Below are positions 31,453 to 45,000 of a stretch of DNA of 64,000 nt, piece after piece (the stretch's first letter is position 1; each line of letters starts with the position of its first letter). The notes below the pieces were generated by a model. It did no database searches. It was not told the origin of the DNA and worked only from the letters and a program-made list of their open reading frames with translations. The position numbers and the translations under genes were made by a program. Origin of the DNA: Todiramphus chloris collaris (Eukaryota; Chordata; Aves; Coraciiformes; Alcedinidae); the NCBI GenBank assembly GCA_025345505.1, contig JANVCC010000077.1, positions 9,541,163-9,605,162 of the forward strand. The letters run 5' to 3'.

Positions 31453-33069
31453 AATGCAGCTGGAAAAAGAGGAGATTTGGAGACAAAGGAAAAATGTCAA
31501 CCTTAAAACCACACCAATGAGTCTTCAGTGATGCTTCATCAAAACACTCCCATAGGCAGTGCAAGGAAATTGCCATCTGTAAGAAGCAGAGAAGTTGGAA
31601 AGAATGGCTACTGGGATAAAGCATCATTTAGCCAAGGTTGCCAAAATATCTGTGGAATATATATGTAGAGAGACATATATATATATTTCATTTTGGTGCC
31701 GTTTGATGCTTGTCATTCAATTTTGTTTTATGTTTCTGCTGATGTCATATCCCATCTTCTTGCTTTCCTTCTGCTTCCTCATAGTTTTGGTTTTGTTCCT
31801 TACTAGGGATGAAGATTAGATTGAGAATTCCTTTCAGCCAGTGTGCCTTCTTCCATCTTTAATTTTGGTTGCTACAGACTTTTTTATTTGCTTATTTATT
31901 TTTCAGTGCTCCGTGTCTCTATGAAGTTGGTTGCCTTTGGTCCAGCAGGAGAGATTCTAGTGATAATCAATGGGGTTACTTTCTGTAGGGGTGACTTGCT
32001 ACTTGTGTGGCAAACCTTTCTCCAGGAGAATTCCAATGGCAAAACCTACTAGTTTTGTTTTGTTTTATTCCAAAGCATGGTGTGAAAATGCAATTGCTCA
32101 CCCTGCAAGTTTTGCAAAGGAAATTTTACTTGGCTAACTGTTATGGAAAATTAATAGAATCTGAACATTCAGCCTTAATCTTCTTCCTATTAAAGGAAGA
32201 ACAGTTGCCCAGTGCAACATTGGGAATCAGTGAAAAAGCTTACAAATACAGGAGTTTGGACTCATCTATGAATAAACTCTTTCTGTCTCCCTCCATAGCA
32301 ATTTCACATCTACATTTCATCTCTGAATCATGATTTTGTGTTTTCTGAGGGTGCCAAGGTATAAATCATAGATTGACTGAGAATTCCTCATGAAGCAAAC
32401 ATCTGGGAAAGCTTGTGCTTTATTTCACCAGCAGCTGAGTTTTAGGAAGAACTATCCAGATGACTTGCATATGATGTAAGCTTCTCTCAAGGTGACAGCA
32501 TACCTTTCCTGGAAGCCTTCTGCATTTACTGTGCCTCTCCTTTCACAATTTGCCCAATGAGAGACATAGGAATGGCTCAGGAATAGGAAAAAACCAACAA
32601 TAAAACAAAAATAAAACAAACCCAAACACATTAGCTCTCTGGTTTGGAGAGATTGTGATTGTGAAATGAAAAACATTTGGAGTAAAACTCCTTATTCCTG
32701 CACGTCATTGACAGTGGATAGCAGCAGGTGCCTGTGGAAAGGCACAGATAGAACAATCCTTCCCCAAGCTCCCTGTTTAGGGGCTTCCTGAGCAGAAGGT
32801 GGCTTTGCCCTGTGGTGCTTCATAGAGGGATCTATCCTTTATGAATTTACTTAACCCCCTTTTTTTTTTTTTGACCACATTTATAATTTTGGCCTGAGGC
32901 AAAGAGTTCCATCATGTAACAAAAGCATGCAAACTTCCCCACATGTGTGCTTCATGAGGGACTCTCAGTTGATGTATGACTTATGTTTTGGCAACCTCAG
33001 AAAGCAGTCATTGTGAAGATGTGGAAGTGTCTTGGAGAGGAAAGAAAGGGAAGTATCTGCAAATCAATC

Positions 33070-33130
33070 AAATTGTTGGACTCGGTGATCCTAAAGGTCT
33101 TTTCCAAACTAAATGATTCTATGACTCTGA
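33070..33130 (+). mobile_element. Short CR1 3' end
   Basis: TTGGACTCGGTGATCCTAAA then GGTCTTTTCCAAACTAAATG and ATTCTATGACTCTGA match the terminal 60 bases of a CR1 family. It is in the opposite orientation to the two CR1 copies that follow. Confidence 0.8.
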
Positions 33131-33189
33131 AACAATTCTGGGTTTATTTTTTTTGATGTTTGTTGGTTTGTGTTTGTTTTTTTTTTAAA

Positions 33190-33549
33190 CATGTTAATTT
33201 CATTTCTTCTGCCCTAACTTCTATTAGGTTATTCATGATTTTATAACCCTTTATCACATCTCCTTAGTAGTCTTTCTCCAGGCAGAAAGGTGCAAATCTC
33301 TTTGCATCTTCTAATTCTGTAACCTTCCTGAAATGGGTGACCAAAACTACACAGTGTGTGCACACCATGGGCAGTGGCACAGTGACTCTGACCACTTCAT
33401 ACTTTGTTCTTGTCACAAACTTAACTTGATATTTGTTTGCTTTGTTTTCCCCCATGTTGTGAGTATCCATTACTAGGCCTACTGAGCAACCTCAGAAATC
33501 TGTTTTCTGAGCTGTAATGTTTAATTTGGAGCCCATCATTTGGTATATA
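33190..33549 (-). mobile_element. Ancient CR1-like LINE, 3' segment
   Basis: Plus-strand text such as TTTATAACCCTTTATCACAT, then AATTTGGAGCCCATCATTTG and GTATATA, follows an old CR1-type element in reverse orientation as I recall it. It is highly diverged. It stops exactly where the younger CR1 begins, and similar sequence resumes beyond it (34551-34945). Confidence 0.6.
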
Positions 33550-34550
33550 TAGAATCATAGAATGGTTTGGGTTGGAAGGGACCAGAAAGAGTTCCAACCC
33601 CTTTGCCATGGGCAGAGACACCTTCTGCTAGACCAGGTTGCTCAAAGCTTCATCCAACCAGGCCTTGAACACTTCAGAGATGGGGTGTCCACACTTTATC
33701 TGGGCAACTTGTTCCAGTGCCTCACCACCCTCACAGTGAAGAACTTCTTCCTTACATCTCATCTAAATCTACCCTCTTTCAGTTTTAAACCATCACCCCT
33801 TGTCCCATCACTACAGGCCCTTTTAAAAAGTCTGTCTCTGACTTTCTTGTAGGTCCTATTTAGGTACTGGAAGGCTGCAACAAGGTCTCCTTGGAGCCTT
33901 CTCTCCTGCAGGCTGAGCAACCCCAATTCTCTGAGCCTGTCCTCATAGGAAAAGTGTTCCAGCCCCTGATCATCTTTGTGGCCCTCCTCTAGACTCACTG
34001 CAGCTGGTCCATGTCCTCCTTACGGTGGGGACCAAGAGCTGAATGCAGTGTTTCTAAGTGGGGTTTCATGAGAGCAGAGAGGCAGAATCACCTCCCTTAA
34101 CCTGCTGGCCATATTTCTCTTGATCCAGCCCAGGATATAGTTTGCTTTCTGGACTGCAAGTGCACATTGCTGAGTCATGTTGAGCTTCTTGTCAACCAAC
34201 ACCCCCCAAGCCCTTCTCTGCAGGGCTGCTCTCAGTCTATTCTCCATCCAGCCTGTATTTGTGCTTAGGATTGCCTTGACCCACATGCAGGACCTTGCGC
34301 TTGGCCTTGTTTGAACTTCATGATGTTCACACAGACGCACCTCTCAAGCCTGTCAGGGTCCTTCTGGATGACATCCCTTCCCTCCAGTGTGTTGACTGGA
34401 GGGAATTGCCAACACCACCAGCTTGGTGGTGTTGGCAAACCTGCTGAGCGTGCGCTTGACCCCACTGTCCACGTTGCTGACAAAGATGTTAAGTAGTGTC
34501 AGTTCCAATACCAACCCTTGAGGAGCACCACTCATCCCTGGTCTCCACAC
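33550..34550 (-). mobile_element. Younger CR1 LINE (about 1 kb)
   Basis: The plus strand begins TAGAATCATAGAATGGTTTG, the reverse complement of an intact CR1 3' end. It continues with continuous CR1 sequence, including GGAGAGAAGGCTCC-like and GGATCAAGAGAAATATGGCC segments on the minus strand. It is the longest CR1 in the window and is 5' truncated. Confidence 0.96.
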
Positions 34551-34945
34551 AGCAAGAGCTGGTTTCCTTCGTGTGCAGGACTGTGCTGTCTGACACAGAA
34601 TTTACTCGCTGCTTTTTTTGTTTAACCCGCTGACTTGTGATTCAATCCTGCAACATACTCCTGCCATTCTATGCAAGCTGGTTTTGTTACAACTGTCCTG
34701 AAGAAATTCATCTTGGCAGGAAACGTCATCTTGCTGTTTATCTCTTTTCTAGACCATTTATGAATACACTGAATAGTCCGAGTCCTATCGCAGATCTCTG
34801 TGGCTCCCCACTAGCAGCCGTGCTCTGCTGTCGAATTCTTATCCCTCCTTTCCTATCTTGTCAGCTGCTACTGACTCACAACAGGGTCTCCTTTCCAGAA
34901 AGAGTTCAGTTTCTTAAGAATCGTTGGTAAAGGTCCCTGCCAAAG
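34551..34945 (-). mobile_element. Ancient CR1-like LINE, 5' segment
   Basis: Plus-strand blocks TAGACCATTTATGAATACAC, then GATCTCTGTGGCTCCCCACT, and TTAAGAATCGTTGGTAAAGG followed by TCCCTGCC, resemble an old CR1 element read in reverse. It is in the same orientation as 33190-33549. The part before about 34715 is weakly supported. Confidence 0.55.
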
Positions 34946-37900
34946 ATAAAAAACAAACCCACTGTTCAAAAGTGTCAAAAGCCACCTGCCCAAGCAGGTT
35001 TGACCACAGCCAACTTTTCCCAGAGGTGAAGAAGAAAAGTGGAAACGTATGAATGAGAAATGTTGGGATTTGCCAGCTGATGGCAGTATTCGAAGGAGCC
35101 ATCCCTGTGACATCTGGTGATTGGGGAAAAAAAAATGTAAAAAAAAAATCAGAGTTCCACCAAGGGCTGACAGACAAGGTCTCAGGTGAACGCTGTTAGA
35201 ATGGGTGCTGTTCCAGTTCACTCACCACATCTCTGACCATCTGAGGCTGTTGCAAAGTCAGCAATCGTGCCGTGGTTCGAATGCCATGGAGGGGTGTGAT
35301 ACGTGCCAGTAGGCCACTGGCCACAACATGCTTGAAGAAAAAAATAAACCCAACCCAAATCTCCCCACCCAAGCCTCCAAACCCTGCCAATCCTTGGGGG
35401 GGGGAACCAAAAGGAAGAACAAAAAAAAAAAGGGGGAAAAAAAGTGGTTTCATGTGATTATTCTTCAGGACCTGGACATTAAATACTTGCCTCTGTCCAT
35501 GCATATATGCACAGGATCAACCTCTCTCATCAGGCAACCTACTCTGAAACCTCTGCAGGTCTCGGGACAGTTGTTATTCTGGCTCAAGCAGACCTCCAGC
35601 TGCAAAATGTTTATTTGGCTGTGAAAAGTCTATGAAGTAACAAACTTTGATGGATTCAGCATATTGTTTTCTCTTCCTTTTTTGGGAAGCTGTTTGCCTC
35701 CAGCTCTCATGGGGAATGCATCTCTTTTTTTTTTTTCTGTGTGTCATAAATATTGGACTCCTCGACCGCCTGGCAGTTTGCGTAGCACAGGTATGAGCCA
35801 CGCTCTGCTTGCAACCCTTTTGTGGCAGCCTGCCCTGCAAACAGATTGCCTCAAAGGAATGGTGTAACATGACTGCACAACCCTTTAATGTTTAACCTCG
35901 CTATGATTTCGAGTCGCTAATAGTTTATTCTTGCTTATTAGCAGCTCACAGGTTGAATAATATAATGATACTGGGATTATTCATGGAGTCGAGTGGAGGA
36001 AGTAAACTCTGTGAGCGCAGTTGGGAAAGCAGATAGAGAAATACATTGTTTCTCCAGTGACCTCTCCAAGACCTCCTTGTAGTGCTTGGTATAAACAAAC
36101 TGGTAATTGGAAAGTTTAGAATAAACAGAAGGCAGCTTTTCAACATTTATGGATGTGTTATGTAAATGATCCTTCCAAAGTGAGGCTCAAATCTATATGT
36201 TACAAATCCTTTGCAAAGGGATTGTTTGAATATGTTTTTGAGACAACATTTACCAGCTGTGTGAAGGCATGAAGCTTGTTTAGAAGCCCAGAAACAGTTG
36301 ACAAGGTGGAGACGGAGCGTGCTGTTGTTTGCAGTCTCTGACCTCAATTTTCAACAATATTTGTGGTTTAATTTTTTTTTTAAATAGTTCGGATTTTAGA
36401 TAAAATGAATTGAGAAGGGATTAAAATGTAGAACGAAATACTGGATATTAAACTCTCTTAAAATGTATATTCTGTGCAGGGAAGAGCCAGATATGAGAGG
36501 TCTGGCAGGTTTCTAGGGCCAGATACTGAGGAGGGCAGGCAGCAAGGCTTTGATCTCTGCCCTTTGTTTAATCTCTCTGCTTGGGGTTATCACTCAGATA
36601 TTGGGATAGGACATCACATTTCGACAGAGAAGGCCTTAGAAGGCTGCCACAAAGCCCATGTGAATCTGCTAGTGCAGGTGCAAGATAAAGGTGCCATCCT
36701 ATAAACACTAAAGCAAGTAAATACATTTCAAATGTGAATAGTTCCATAAGGTGAACTTATGAATGTGTTGACGGAGGTAAACTGAGCCATTGCTCAGTAA
36801 ATGCTTCACATCCCAGGCTATTGCCTGCTTGTATTAAAAAAAAAAAGTCACATGTATAAACATAGCACTTAATTCTGGCAAATAATTGTGGGAAGACTGT
36901 TTTTAAAGGATTGTTTTTTCTTGTTTCGTTAAAAACATGATGAGATTTGCAGACACTTCACTGTCAGAGATCTGCACTGCTACCATTGGGCTGATGGCAA
37001 ATCATGGTGAATACGTGGTTTGGTTTGTTTTCTTCTTTTAAAAGCACAACAAATGATGTATTGACTTCTCTAATATCTCACTGCAGATGAAGTTTCATTG
37101 CATTCTTAGCAGACGAAGTTCAGCTGGAGGAGAAGGCTAATTTTTAGGATTGCAAAATTTTGCACAGAAGTGAATTTTGCTGTTCATAAGTCTTACTGTT
37201 TTCCTCTGGGGAGGGGGAAGAAGGAGAGGAAAAACTTGACAGCAATCAGTTGTTTTGATTTAAGAGGAGGTGAGGGAATGACATCTTCCAATAAATACAT
37301 ATTTTATTAGAGTTTAATGCTGTGACAAATAGTTTAGACTTAGGACTTCAGATTTGGTATGTAAGCAGAGCAACTCCGCAGAGATTTGTGTGCATGGCTA
37401 AGATTAATGAACTATACTTTGTAGAGAAGGGCAATGATTCACTGAGTAAAAATAGGCAGCGTCTTAAAGAGCTTGTAAACACAGTTATTAATTTTAGGGC
37501 TAGAATCTTATACTCTTTATCTTAGTCAGAGAATAATGCCACTGCACTCTTTTACACTATTCAGTGGGTACAAATTCAGCTCTTAAATAGGTTTTTAAAC
37601 AGATTTTAAAAGTGGCTACAGTTGCATTTTGTTTGCATGTTTTGTCCATCCTTTGAAATACCTTTGTGATACTTTCGCTGTATAAAATACGAATCTCTTG
37701 CATTTTAAGCCATTCTCTATACTGCAAACCCTGCTTGATACAATTGCTGCAGTCAGTAATAACAATTGTGAAAGGAGGTGTAGCTGATGTGCCCCTCCTT
37801 TTCTACCTACTTACCTCAGGGGTTTGCAGTCTAGAAAGCACTCCTTGGTGTGAGTCACTAATGAGATCTTGTGATTTTTTTTTTTTTTTTATTATTATTT

Positions 37901-40900
37901 TTTTCCCCTTTTTATCCCCTCAGTGTTGATTGTGTTTAAGGCTTCTTCTTATGCTATACATCACTCTTGATTTGAAGGAAAAGGAATGAGTTTCCTCTTC
38001 TTTCATAACCTCAGGTCTCATAATTTTTGTTTATTCTCTTCAGTATCAGAGAGAAGCTTGCTTTGGCTTGCCACAGCCTTGTGGTGATCTTCCCAGCAGC
38101 TCCTGTTTTATTTTACTGTCTTGATCTTCATGAAGCATTTATTTGTTTTCTTTCAAAAGAAGGAAGCTTAAAATTTGGGCAGGAGCCAAAGGCTCAATTC
38201 AAGCTCAGTGATATTAAGTTTTATTTAATGGAACACAGTAAAATCACCATCAATTTCTATTAAACCCACTGGCCATTAGTATCTTGTGGATTTTTTTTTT
38301 AAGCTGAAACCACAAGAAAACTATTTGGTTGCCAAATGCTCTCACTTTTGACAGATAAGCCAAAGGACCAGTTTACTGCTTATGCAGGAATATCAGTAAT
38401 CACCTTGTATCAATGGGGTGAGCACAGAGACCACAGACACAGTTTGTGGTGGTCTGTCTTCATCAGTGACCTTTCCAGGCTGGAGCAAGCAGGTGGTATG
38501 GCAGAATGGGTAGATAAACTTACCTGAAAGAAGTTTTTGGAAAGCCAGAAGTTGTGAACAACATGAAGACCATGGTGAAGTTTTCCATCCTGGGCTGCAG
38601 CTGATGATGTGTGCTGGCACAGATGGGAGCTGTGGCCACTCTCAGCCTCTGGGCTCTCTATGAAGCCCTGTCTTATTTGCCTTTTATACCTGCTGTTCTT
38701 TAGAACACTAAATATACCTTTTAGCATTCATTTGGTAATTGGGCAGATACAAACAGAGCCATAGACCTCTTTGAAGTCTGTAGTTTTTTTGCTTTTCAAT
38801 TTACTGTTTTTACCATTCTTGCAGGGTCCTGAACTATTCTTAGACTAGAGAGAGGAATCCAGTAACTCATCTCTATACAGTAACCTGCCTGTAGGAAGAA
38901 TCACTCTAGCTGACCAGACTGTTACCTGGATATTTAAAACATAATCGAATGCCTAGACTTCCACAACACAATCTGTACCAACTGGTATAGACCTGATGGT
39001 AATTTGTGCTCTGACTCTACCTTGTTTTTAAAACCCAAGCGGTGTTATTTGACAAGCAGCTGCCTTTCTGTATTATATGGTATATTTCCATATGGTATAT
39101 TCCATATACCAACCATTACAACATAGAAGTGACAGGAATTTCCATCAGGATGTGATCTGTGATCGTGAACATGTTATCATTTATAAATGTTCCTGTCTGT
39201 AGCTCTCCACATCTGCCTGTGGTGTTATTCTACGTGTTTTTCATTAAGATATAATAATATTGTGTATCTTCTAGTATTGCAGAGACTCATTCCTTTGCCT
39301 AGCTGTGCTCTGCCTAGAAATTGTTTGAACATGGTCTTTTCTCTGGTAACTATTTAATCAGAATTGAAACATTAATCACGTTGCTGTGCAGCCACACAGG
39401 GTCTATAAGGTGCTCCTGAGTGCTGTGGACTCATCACCTCTGCAATTCCTTGCAGAGAGCAAGCAGATAATACAGATAAATTACTTGAAAAAGAAAATGC
39501 AGTTTCAGGTGAGGGATAGGAACGACGGGGCTGTGACTCAGGGCTTGTCCTCCTCTGCAGCAGCTGTACAGCCCCTGCCCCTTTCTCCAGATGAATATTG
39601 AAGTTGTAATCTAATCCTTAGTGGATCCAACTTCTGCCTCCATCCTGGCTTTGCTTGCAAGGCAAACAGAGCTGCATGGGGATTGTCCAGTGCCTTGAGT
39701 TGTTTGAATGTTTGCAGGCTGCTGTAATTTGGAGTAGAGCTGCCTGAGAGGATGCTGTAACTCCTGTCAGGCAGCACTGCTTACCCTCTGGCATAGGCTC
39801 AGCACCCTTTGCTGCCAGCCTGCGAGGCAGAGGGCTCAGCGGTGCAGCCCCTTCATGCAGCCCCTGGAGAACAAGAAACTTCCAGGCCTGGGAGATGTGG
39901 CAGGGACCTGCAGCTGTTTATGAGGTGGCTGGGATCAGTAAGAAAGTGAGCAATTTTCTAACCATGAGTAAATCCTGCACCTGGAAAGAGGAGAGGACTC
40001 GGGAGACTGAAACCAGAGTGGGAGCACCATTTTCAGTTGTGTATCCCAGCACTGGCATATAAGAGTATTTTGGTGGGGTTTTTTTTCCATCTTTTAAGTC
40101 AAGATAGACAAAGCTAGGGAACAGGAGAATGGTCTCTACCAGCAGTTAGCTTTGCACATCTGAGTCAACTGTTTAATCTTTCATGGTCAAAATCTCTTCT
40201 GCAACAGACCTGTATTCTGTAAAGCAGCTGAACTTAAGGATCTAATATAAGGGGTATTAATGCAGGTGTTTCTGTTATGTGGGAAACAGAGAGTATGCAA
40301 TGACATTCCCTTCTGCTGTAGAGTTGCATGTGTTTTTTATTTTCTGTGTATAAATAAGCTTTTTTTTTTTTCCAGTAATTTGTAATACACGGATCAGTGT
40401 ATTCTACAGTAACATACCCTAATTATTCAGGAATCATCCACTATTTAATTGTTATGATTAATTTTTCAGCCTGGTTCTTCAATTAGCTGTGCCATGTAAG
40501 GAGGTAGAAAAAAACTGCATGTCATCATTAATTATCTTGTGGAGGAATCATGATTAATGCCCCACTAATGTCCAAGCAGAGCAAGGAACATTTCTGTAGC
40601 TGACACCCAGGCAAATATCCCTTTGAAGTCTCTGTAGACTTTGGATGATCAAACACCTCAGGACTATGTCCAGATCTTTTTCTTCTCAAAATTAGGTACT
40701 CCAGGTGAATTCTTTATGCTTCTTCATGATTTTTTTTTTTTTAAATTATATTGTAACATATCATGTACTTTCTGAGACACTGAAAGCAAGTGTACCTCAC
40801 ATTTTCTTAAGCATCCTTTTTTCATCACCAAAATTTGTACTTTTTCTTTATTGGAATGGCTTAATGAATTTTTGGAAAGTTTTCTGAAAGCTTTTAAAAA

Positions 40901-41900
40901 CCCTTGTTTGCCTTCTAAGTTTTGTAAGCACGGAGCAGCTCATGTGAAAGGGAATATCTACATCTGCCTGTGCGTACCTTCAAGTTGATAGTGTCCTCCT
41001 GCAAAGTTTACAACCTTACAGTAAACTCACAAATTATGCATTCAGCAATAGTTAGAAGCATATAGGTATGAAAAGCCTTATGTAGGCACTTAACCTTCCC
41101 TTGCAAAGTGAGCTGCTAACAGCTATGTCGACAGCTCAGCAATTTCACAGCAATAGCCATTAGTGTTTCCTGTCCTCCTTATGAACTGTAGAAATATTCA
41201 TTGTTTACTCCTGATGATACTAGTGCTGCAGAGGAGGAATCCTGTAGTGCTGCTCAGCATTGGCAAGCACGGTGAGAGATGATGCACCTCTTCTCTGAGC
41301 AACACAAAGCTTAACTGCTCTATGAACCCAGGTAGGCAGAGTGCCAGGGTGAGGAGAAGCACCTTGTGTCTGGTCCCATGGGGAGTCTGGGCAAGAGGCA
41401 GCAGCAGAACACGGGTCTCTTGAGACCTACTAAGCACTGCACTCGCAGACCCTTGTAGCAGCCCATGAGGTTAATTCATGTTACTTCATCTCACCTCATG
41501 ACCTCCGGAGAAAGCTGTCCTCTCTTGCAGCAAGCTTCTGCTTGTTCAAATTCTTGCTAGTATTTCTGTGAAAATATTCTCCTGCCGTTGCCATGATGTG
41601 GTACTGTAGTTTGGTTGTAGAGAGGTGCTTGTTTCCTACAGCCAATTTACTCAATTGATTAAGATCTGAGATTTTTCCAAAGTATAAATGTGATAAAATG
41701 CAATGGAAAACAAGAGCTCCTGCTATTTTAGCTACTTATGGAACCCACAGATAAATTGAAATGAAATGTGCTGGCTGCCCCATATGAAAGAAGTGAGATT
41801 CAAGTGCTTGGTTTTCATCAGCAAAATCACGTACATGAAAAACAAAAGAAATTCTCTGGAAAACATTGAAGACTGTCACGTGGGAATCCACAGCTTCTCA
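34946..41900 (+). other. GRK5 intron 1, 34.9-41.9 kb
   Basis: Unique-looking AT-rich intronic DNA. An A/C-rich and G-run tract lies at 35337-35447, a T-run at 37876-37909, and a small tandem/palindromic AT element at 39075-39110. No gene is recognised. Confidence 0.7.
39075..39110. repeat. AT-rich tandem and inverted repeat
   Basis: GGTATATTTCCATAT and GGTATATTCCATAT stand in tandem and end in ATACC, so the block also reads as an imperfect inverted repeat able to form a hairpin. Confidence 0.75.
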
Positions 41901-41906
41901 GGACCC

Positions 41907-42074
41907 TTTTCTTTTTCTTTTCTTTTTCTTTTCTTTTTCTTTTCTTTTTCTTTTCTTTTTCTTTTCTTTTTCTTTTCTTTTCTTTTCTTTTCTTTTCTTT
42001 TCTTTTCTTTTCTTNNNNNNNNNNTTTTCTTTTCTTTTCTTTTCTTTTCTTTTCTTTTCTTTTCTTTTCTTTTC
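41907..42074 (+). repeat. (CTTTT)n pentanucleotide microsatellite
   Basis: The left part alternates CTTTTT and CTTTT units; the right part is pure CTTTT. A 10-N gap interrupts it, so the real length is unknown. Open frames across it in several frames are artefacts of the repeat. Confidence 0.97.
42015..42024. other. Assembly gap (10 N)
   Basis: Ten N bases lie within the CTTTT microsatellite. Confidence 1.
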
Positions 42075-45000
42075 TGGGTGTGTGTTGTTTGTTTTGTTTG
42101 TTTTCCTCTTATGCATACATAAAAACGTATCCAGGTATATGATTCATCAGTGGTATATGCTCCAAACAATAAAGCTCTTACCTCCCATCTAGCTAAGATT
42201 AAATATTTTGTCTCTGTAGGAAGCATACAGGTAAAATAGTATCTCAACTTTTTATAATGAGTAGCAGAAATGATTACTGTGGTGAGACTCTGTTGCAAGT
42301 GGAAAGGCCAGCTGAAATACCAACATTCCAACCCCACCCCCCAAAAGTCAATATGCACTTTATTTAAAACAAATGGTTTCAAAGCTAAACATAATCATTT
42401 GATTATGTGTGTGCATTCTAACAACACAAATCTCACACTGAAATAGTAATGTGCACTTTCACTGTCAGCTGGTTTCAAATTTCTACATCTTAATTTGGGG
42501 CATGCTGCATAAATTGGCTTTTCAGATGTATTTTAAAATTGCAATCAAAATACTTGGTGACAAAATTAGTAAGCTGAAGATTAACCATGGAGAAGTGAAT
42601 CACAGTTGTGACATGGTTTTTCACTTGCACTGGTATTTGTCCTGGTCACAGCCCATGACTGGTCACTCAAAGTGCCTGTGCCAAATTCAGTGGTGAGCCC
42701 TCACATCAGATGTGGAAGGTACAGAAGGAAAAGAACAGGCTGGCTTCATTAACAGCCTCTTGTCTCACAAGGGGTTTTAAGGGGCACTGGAAAAAGCCAG
42801 GACTACAAGTCCTAGGGAAGGCTTTTGGACAAACAACATCACCTCTACCATAGCTGACTCAAGCCAGAGTTCTTCTCTTCCATCAGGCATTACGGTGTTT
42901 TCCAGGGTCCACAGAGCAATAACCATACTGCTGGTCACACACTTAGGATGCTTTTAAAACCCAGTGATGGGCAATGTATTTCTGACACAGTGTGACACTA
43001 GCTAAAAGTGCCCAACGTGGCCAGACTATCTCCTGATCCATGATGCTATGCTTTTGCCTTCTTTTGCAGTAGGATGTATGGGACAAAGCAGTTGCATTGA
43101 TCTTCCCCTTCTTTCTCTCTCCAAGTTATGTGCCAGCTTGTGAGCCTGGACAGTGTCAGTGTTTCCTGAGGAGAGCCGTGGCTTCTCTTCTGCTCCCTAG
43201 CAAAGTGCTGGAGCAAAGCACGGCTGATGGGCCACGCTGGCTTTTGTGACATCCAGGAGAGCAATAAGTGAATTAAGGTTTTGTTCTGGGTAAGATGTTC
43301 CATCCTCTGGGTTTTGAGGAGGTGTCCCAGTATTTCACATGCTGCAGCTTTTGTTGTGCAGTAAAGTCCCTTTAGGGACAGGTCACACCCCCTAGGGAGG
43401 TCAGATTGGCCATGTCAGAGGGAAGGAGGAGAAAGAAGGAAGAGAGAAAGTTTTGGGACCTTTATTCTCAAAACGAGAACTCAAAACCACACTCATTGCT
43501 AGTCTGGGATGTTTAGTAGTGTCCCTGTGCTCAAAGCAGCGTGTGGGTTCCTCTCTAAGTACAGCTATAACTTGTTACTGGTTACAGTTCATTACCTCGT
43601 TGGCTTCTGGGAGATGTGTCAAATACTAGCATGCATTGGAAGAAAAGTAGTGATAATAAGTTTTATTTGCAGCCTGCTCTTTTAAATGTCTTGAAGGTTT
43701 TCAGAGAGTTTAGCAGCGTTAGGGGCTGGCGAAGCCTGCAATCCACACAGCTGTCTCCCTGTGATCTATATGGATGGTGAATGTATGGCTCCCAGCATTA
43801 ATTACTGCTAGTGAAATATGGAACTAATAAATATCTCCAGTTAACAGCAAAGTGAAGAACATATTTTAAATAGTAAGAATATTGTTTGAACTCCCATAGA
43901 GGTAACAATGTGTATCTGTAGACTTTGTTAATAAATATTTATGGTGTAATATTAAACATGTGGAAAATATTTCCTTTCCTATCTTCCGTTTTGTAGCATA
44001 ACTTAAACTTTTAGGGACAATATTCTTGACTGCAAAGGAAAATAACTTGTGTATGGGTATATTATTAAAGGTATGAATATGAAATTGTTCCCCAGACCCT
44101 TACATGTAGGGAAATGTACACGTATGAACGGTTCCTGTAGCTTCAAAGCAGAACATAAGTGACTTCAGAGGCAACCTCTGACAGGTGACTCACAAGCAAA
44201 ATCTGTAAGAGTTTCAAGAATTCATCTTAAATCATTGTTCCATGAGGCAATCATCCACAAGTCAGTCTGCTTCAACGACTAGTCTGGGACCTGTTTCCAA
44301 AGTACGTGAACACCAGTAGATTTTGCCAGTTGGCAGCTTGGGACTCAAAATATCTGTTACTTCTTAGTGCAGGTACACCATGCTGCAGTCTGTGATTTAG
44401 GAGATTAGTGTTTGCAAATCATTTATGAAACCTTTCTTTTGTTACGTATTGTAAAACTTTTTGTAATTCAGCTGCTGCCTGGAGTTGTGTTAAGCTTGGG
44501 GGTATTTAGTGCTGCAGTGGTTTTGTTTTACAATCAGTTTTAATGTGTTTTAGGTGTTTTGAACTCCAGAAACATTCTCGGAACATGGAACATTTCTAGT
44601 TACCAAAACTGATGCTGAAATAAATGTGTTTTGCATTTGTTTGGTTGTTTTTTGTTTGGTTTGGGGGTTTTTTTTTTTTCCTTCTTTTAAAAGTAAGTAA
44701 CCCAGCCAGACTATGATTTTTTTTCCTATAAAACCTTTCAAGTTGAGGGGATGTAACAGGCTTCCAGACTAAGGACAAAATGTTTTGATGCTGAAGAGGC
44801 AATTCTTTCTTAAATACTTTAACAACCACTTAACTGGCATTCTGGCATCACTACCTTAACATTGCTTCATGTCAAGTCAGGGTATTATTTTATTTGGTTT
44901 AGCATATGTATTTGTGCAGGTCATTGCACCTCCTGTTTATGAATGATACCATAGACTGGGTTTCTCAGCCTAAGCGTGGCTAAGACAAATACCAGTGGAG

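Larger units (their letters stand above)
22473..33049 (+). other. GRK5 intron 1, left part
   Basis: The first 1.1 kb is CpG island. The rest is AT-rich unique-looking sequence with T/G-rich (27517-27603), A/C-rich (28598-28668 and 32587-32633) and poly-T/poly-G (31418-31452) tracts. I see no CR1 here. Short open frames such as 26581-26775 have no recognisable similarity. Confidence 0.75.

Noticed and set aside
33562-34340. Open frames on both strands
   Set aside because: They are frames through the CR1 element and have no gene of their own.
41766-42382. Phe/Leu- or Lys/Glu-rich open frames
   Set aside because: They are translations of the CTTTT microsatellite.
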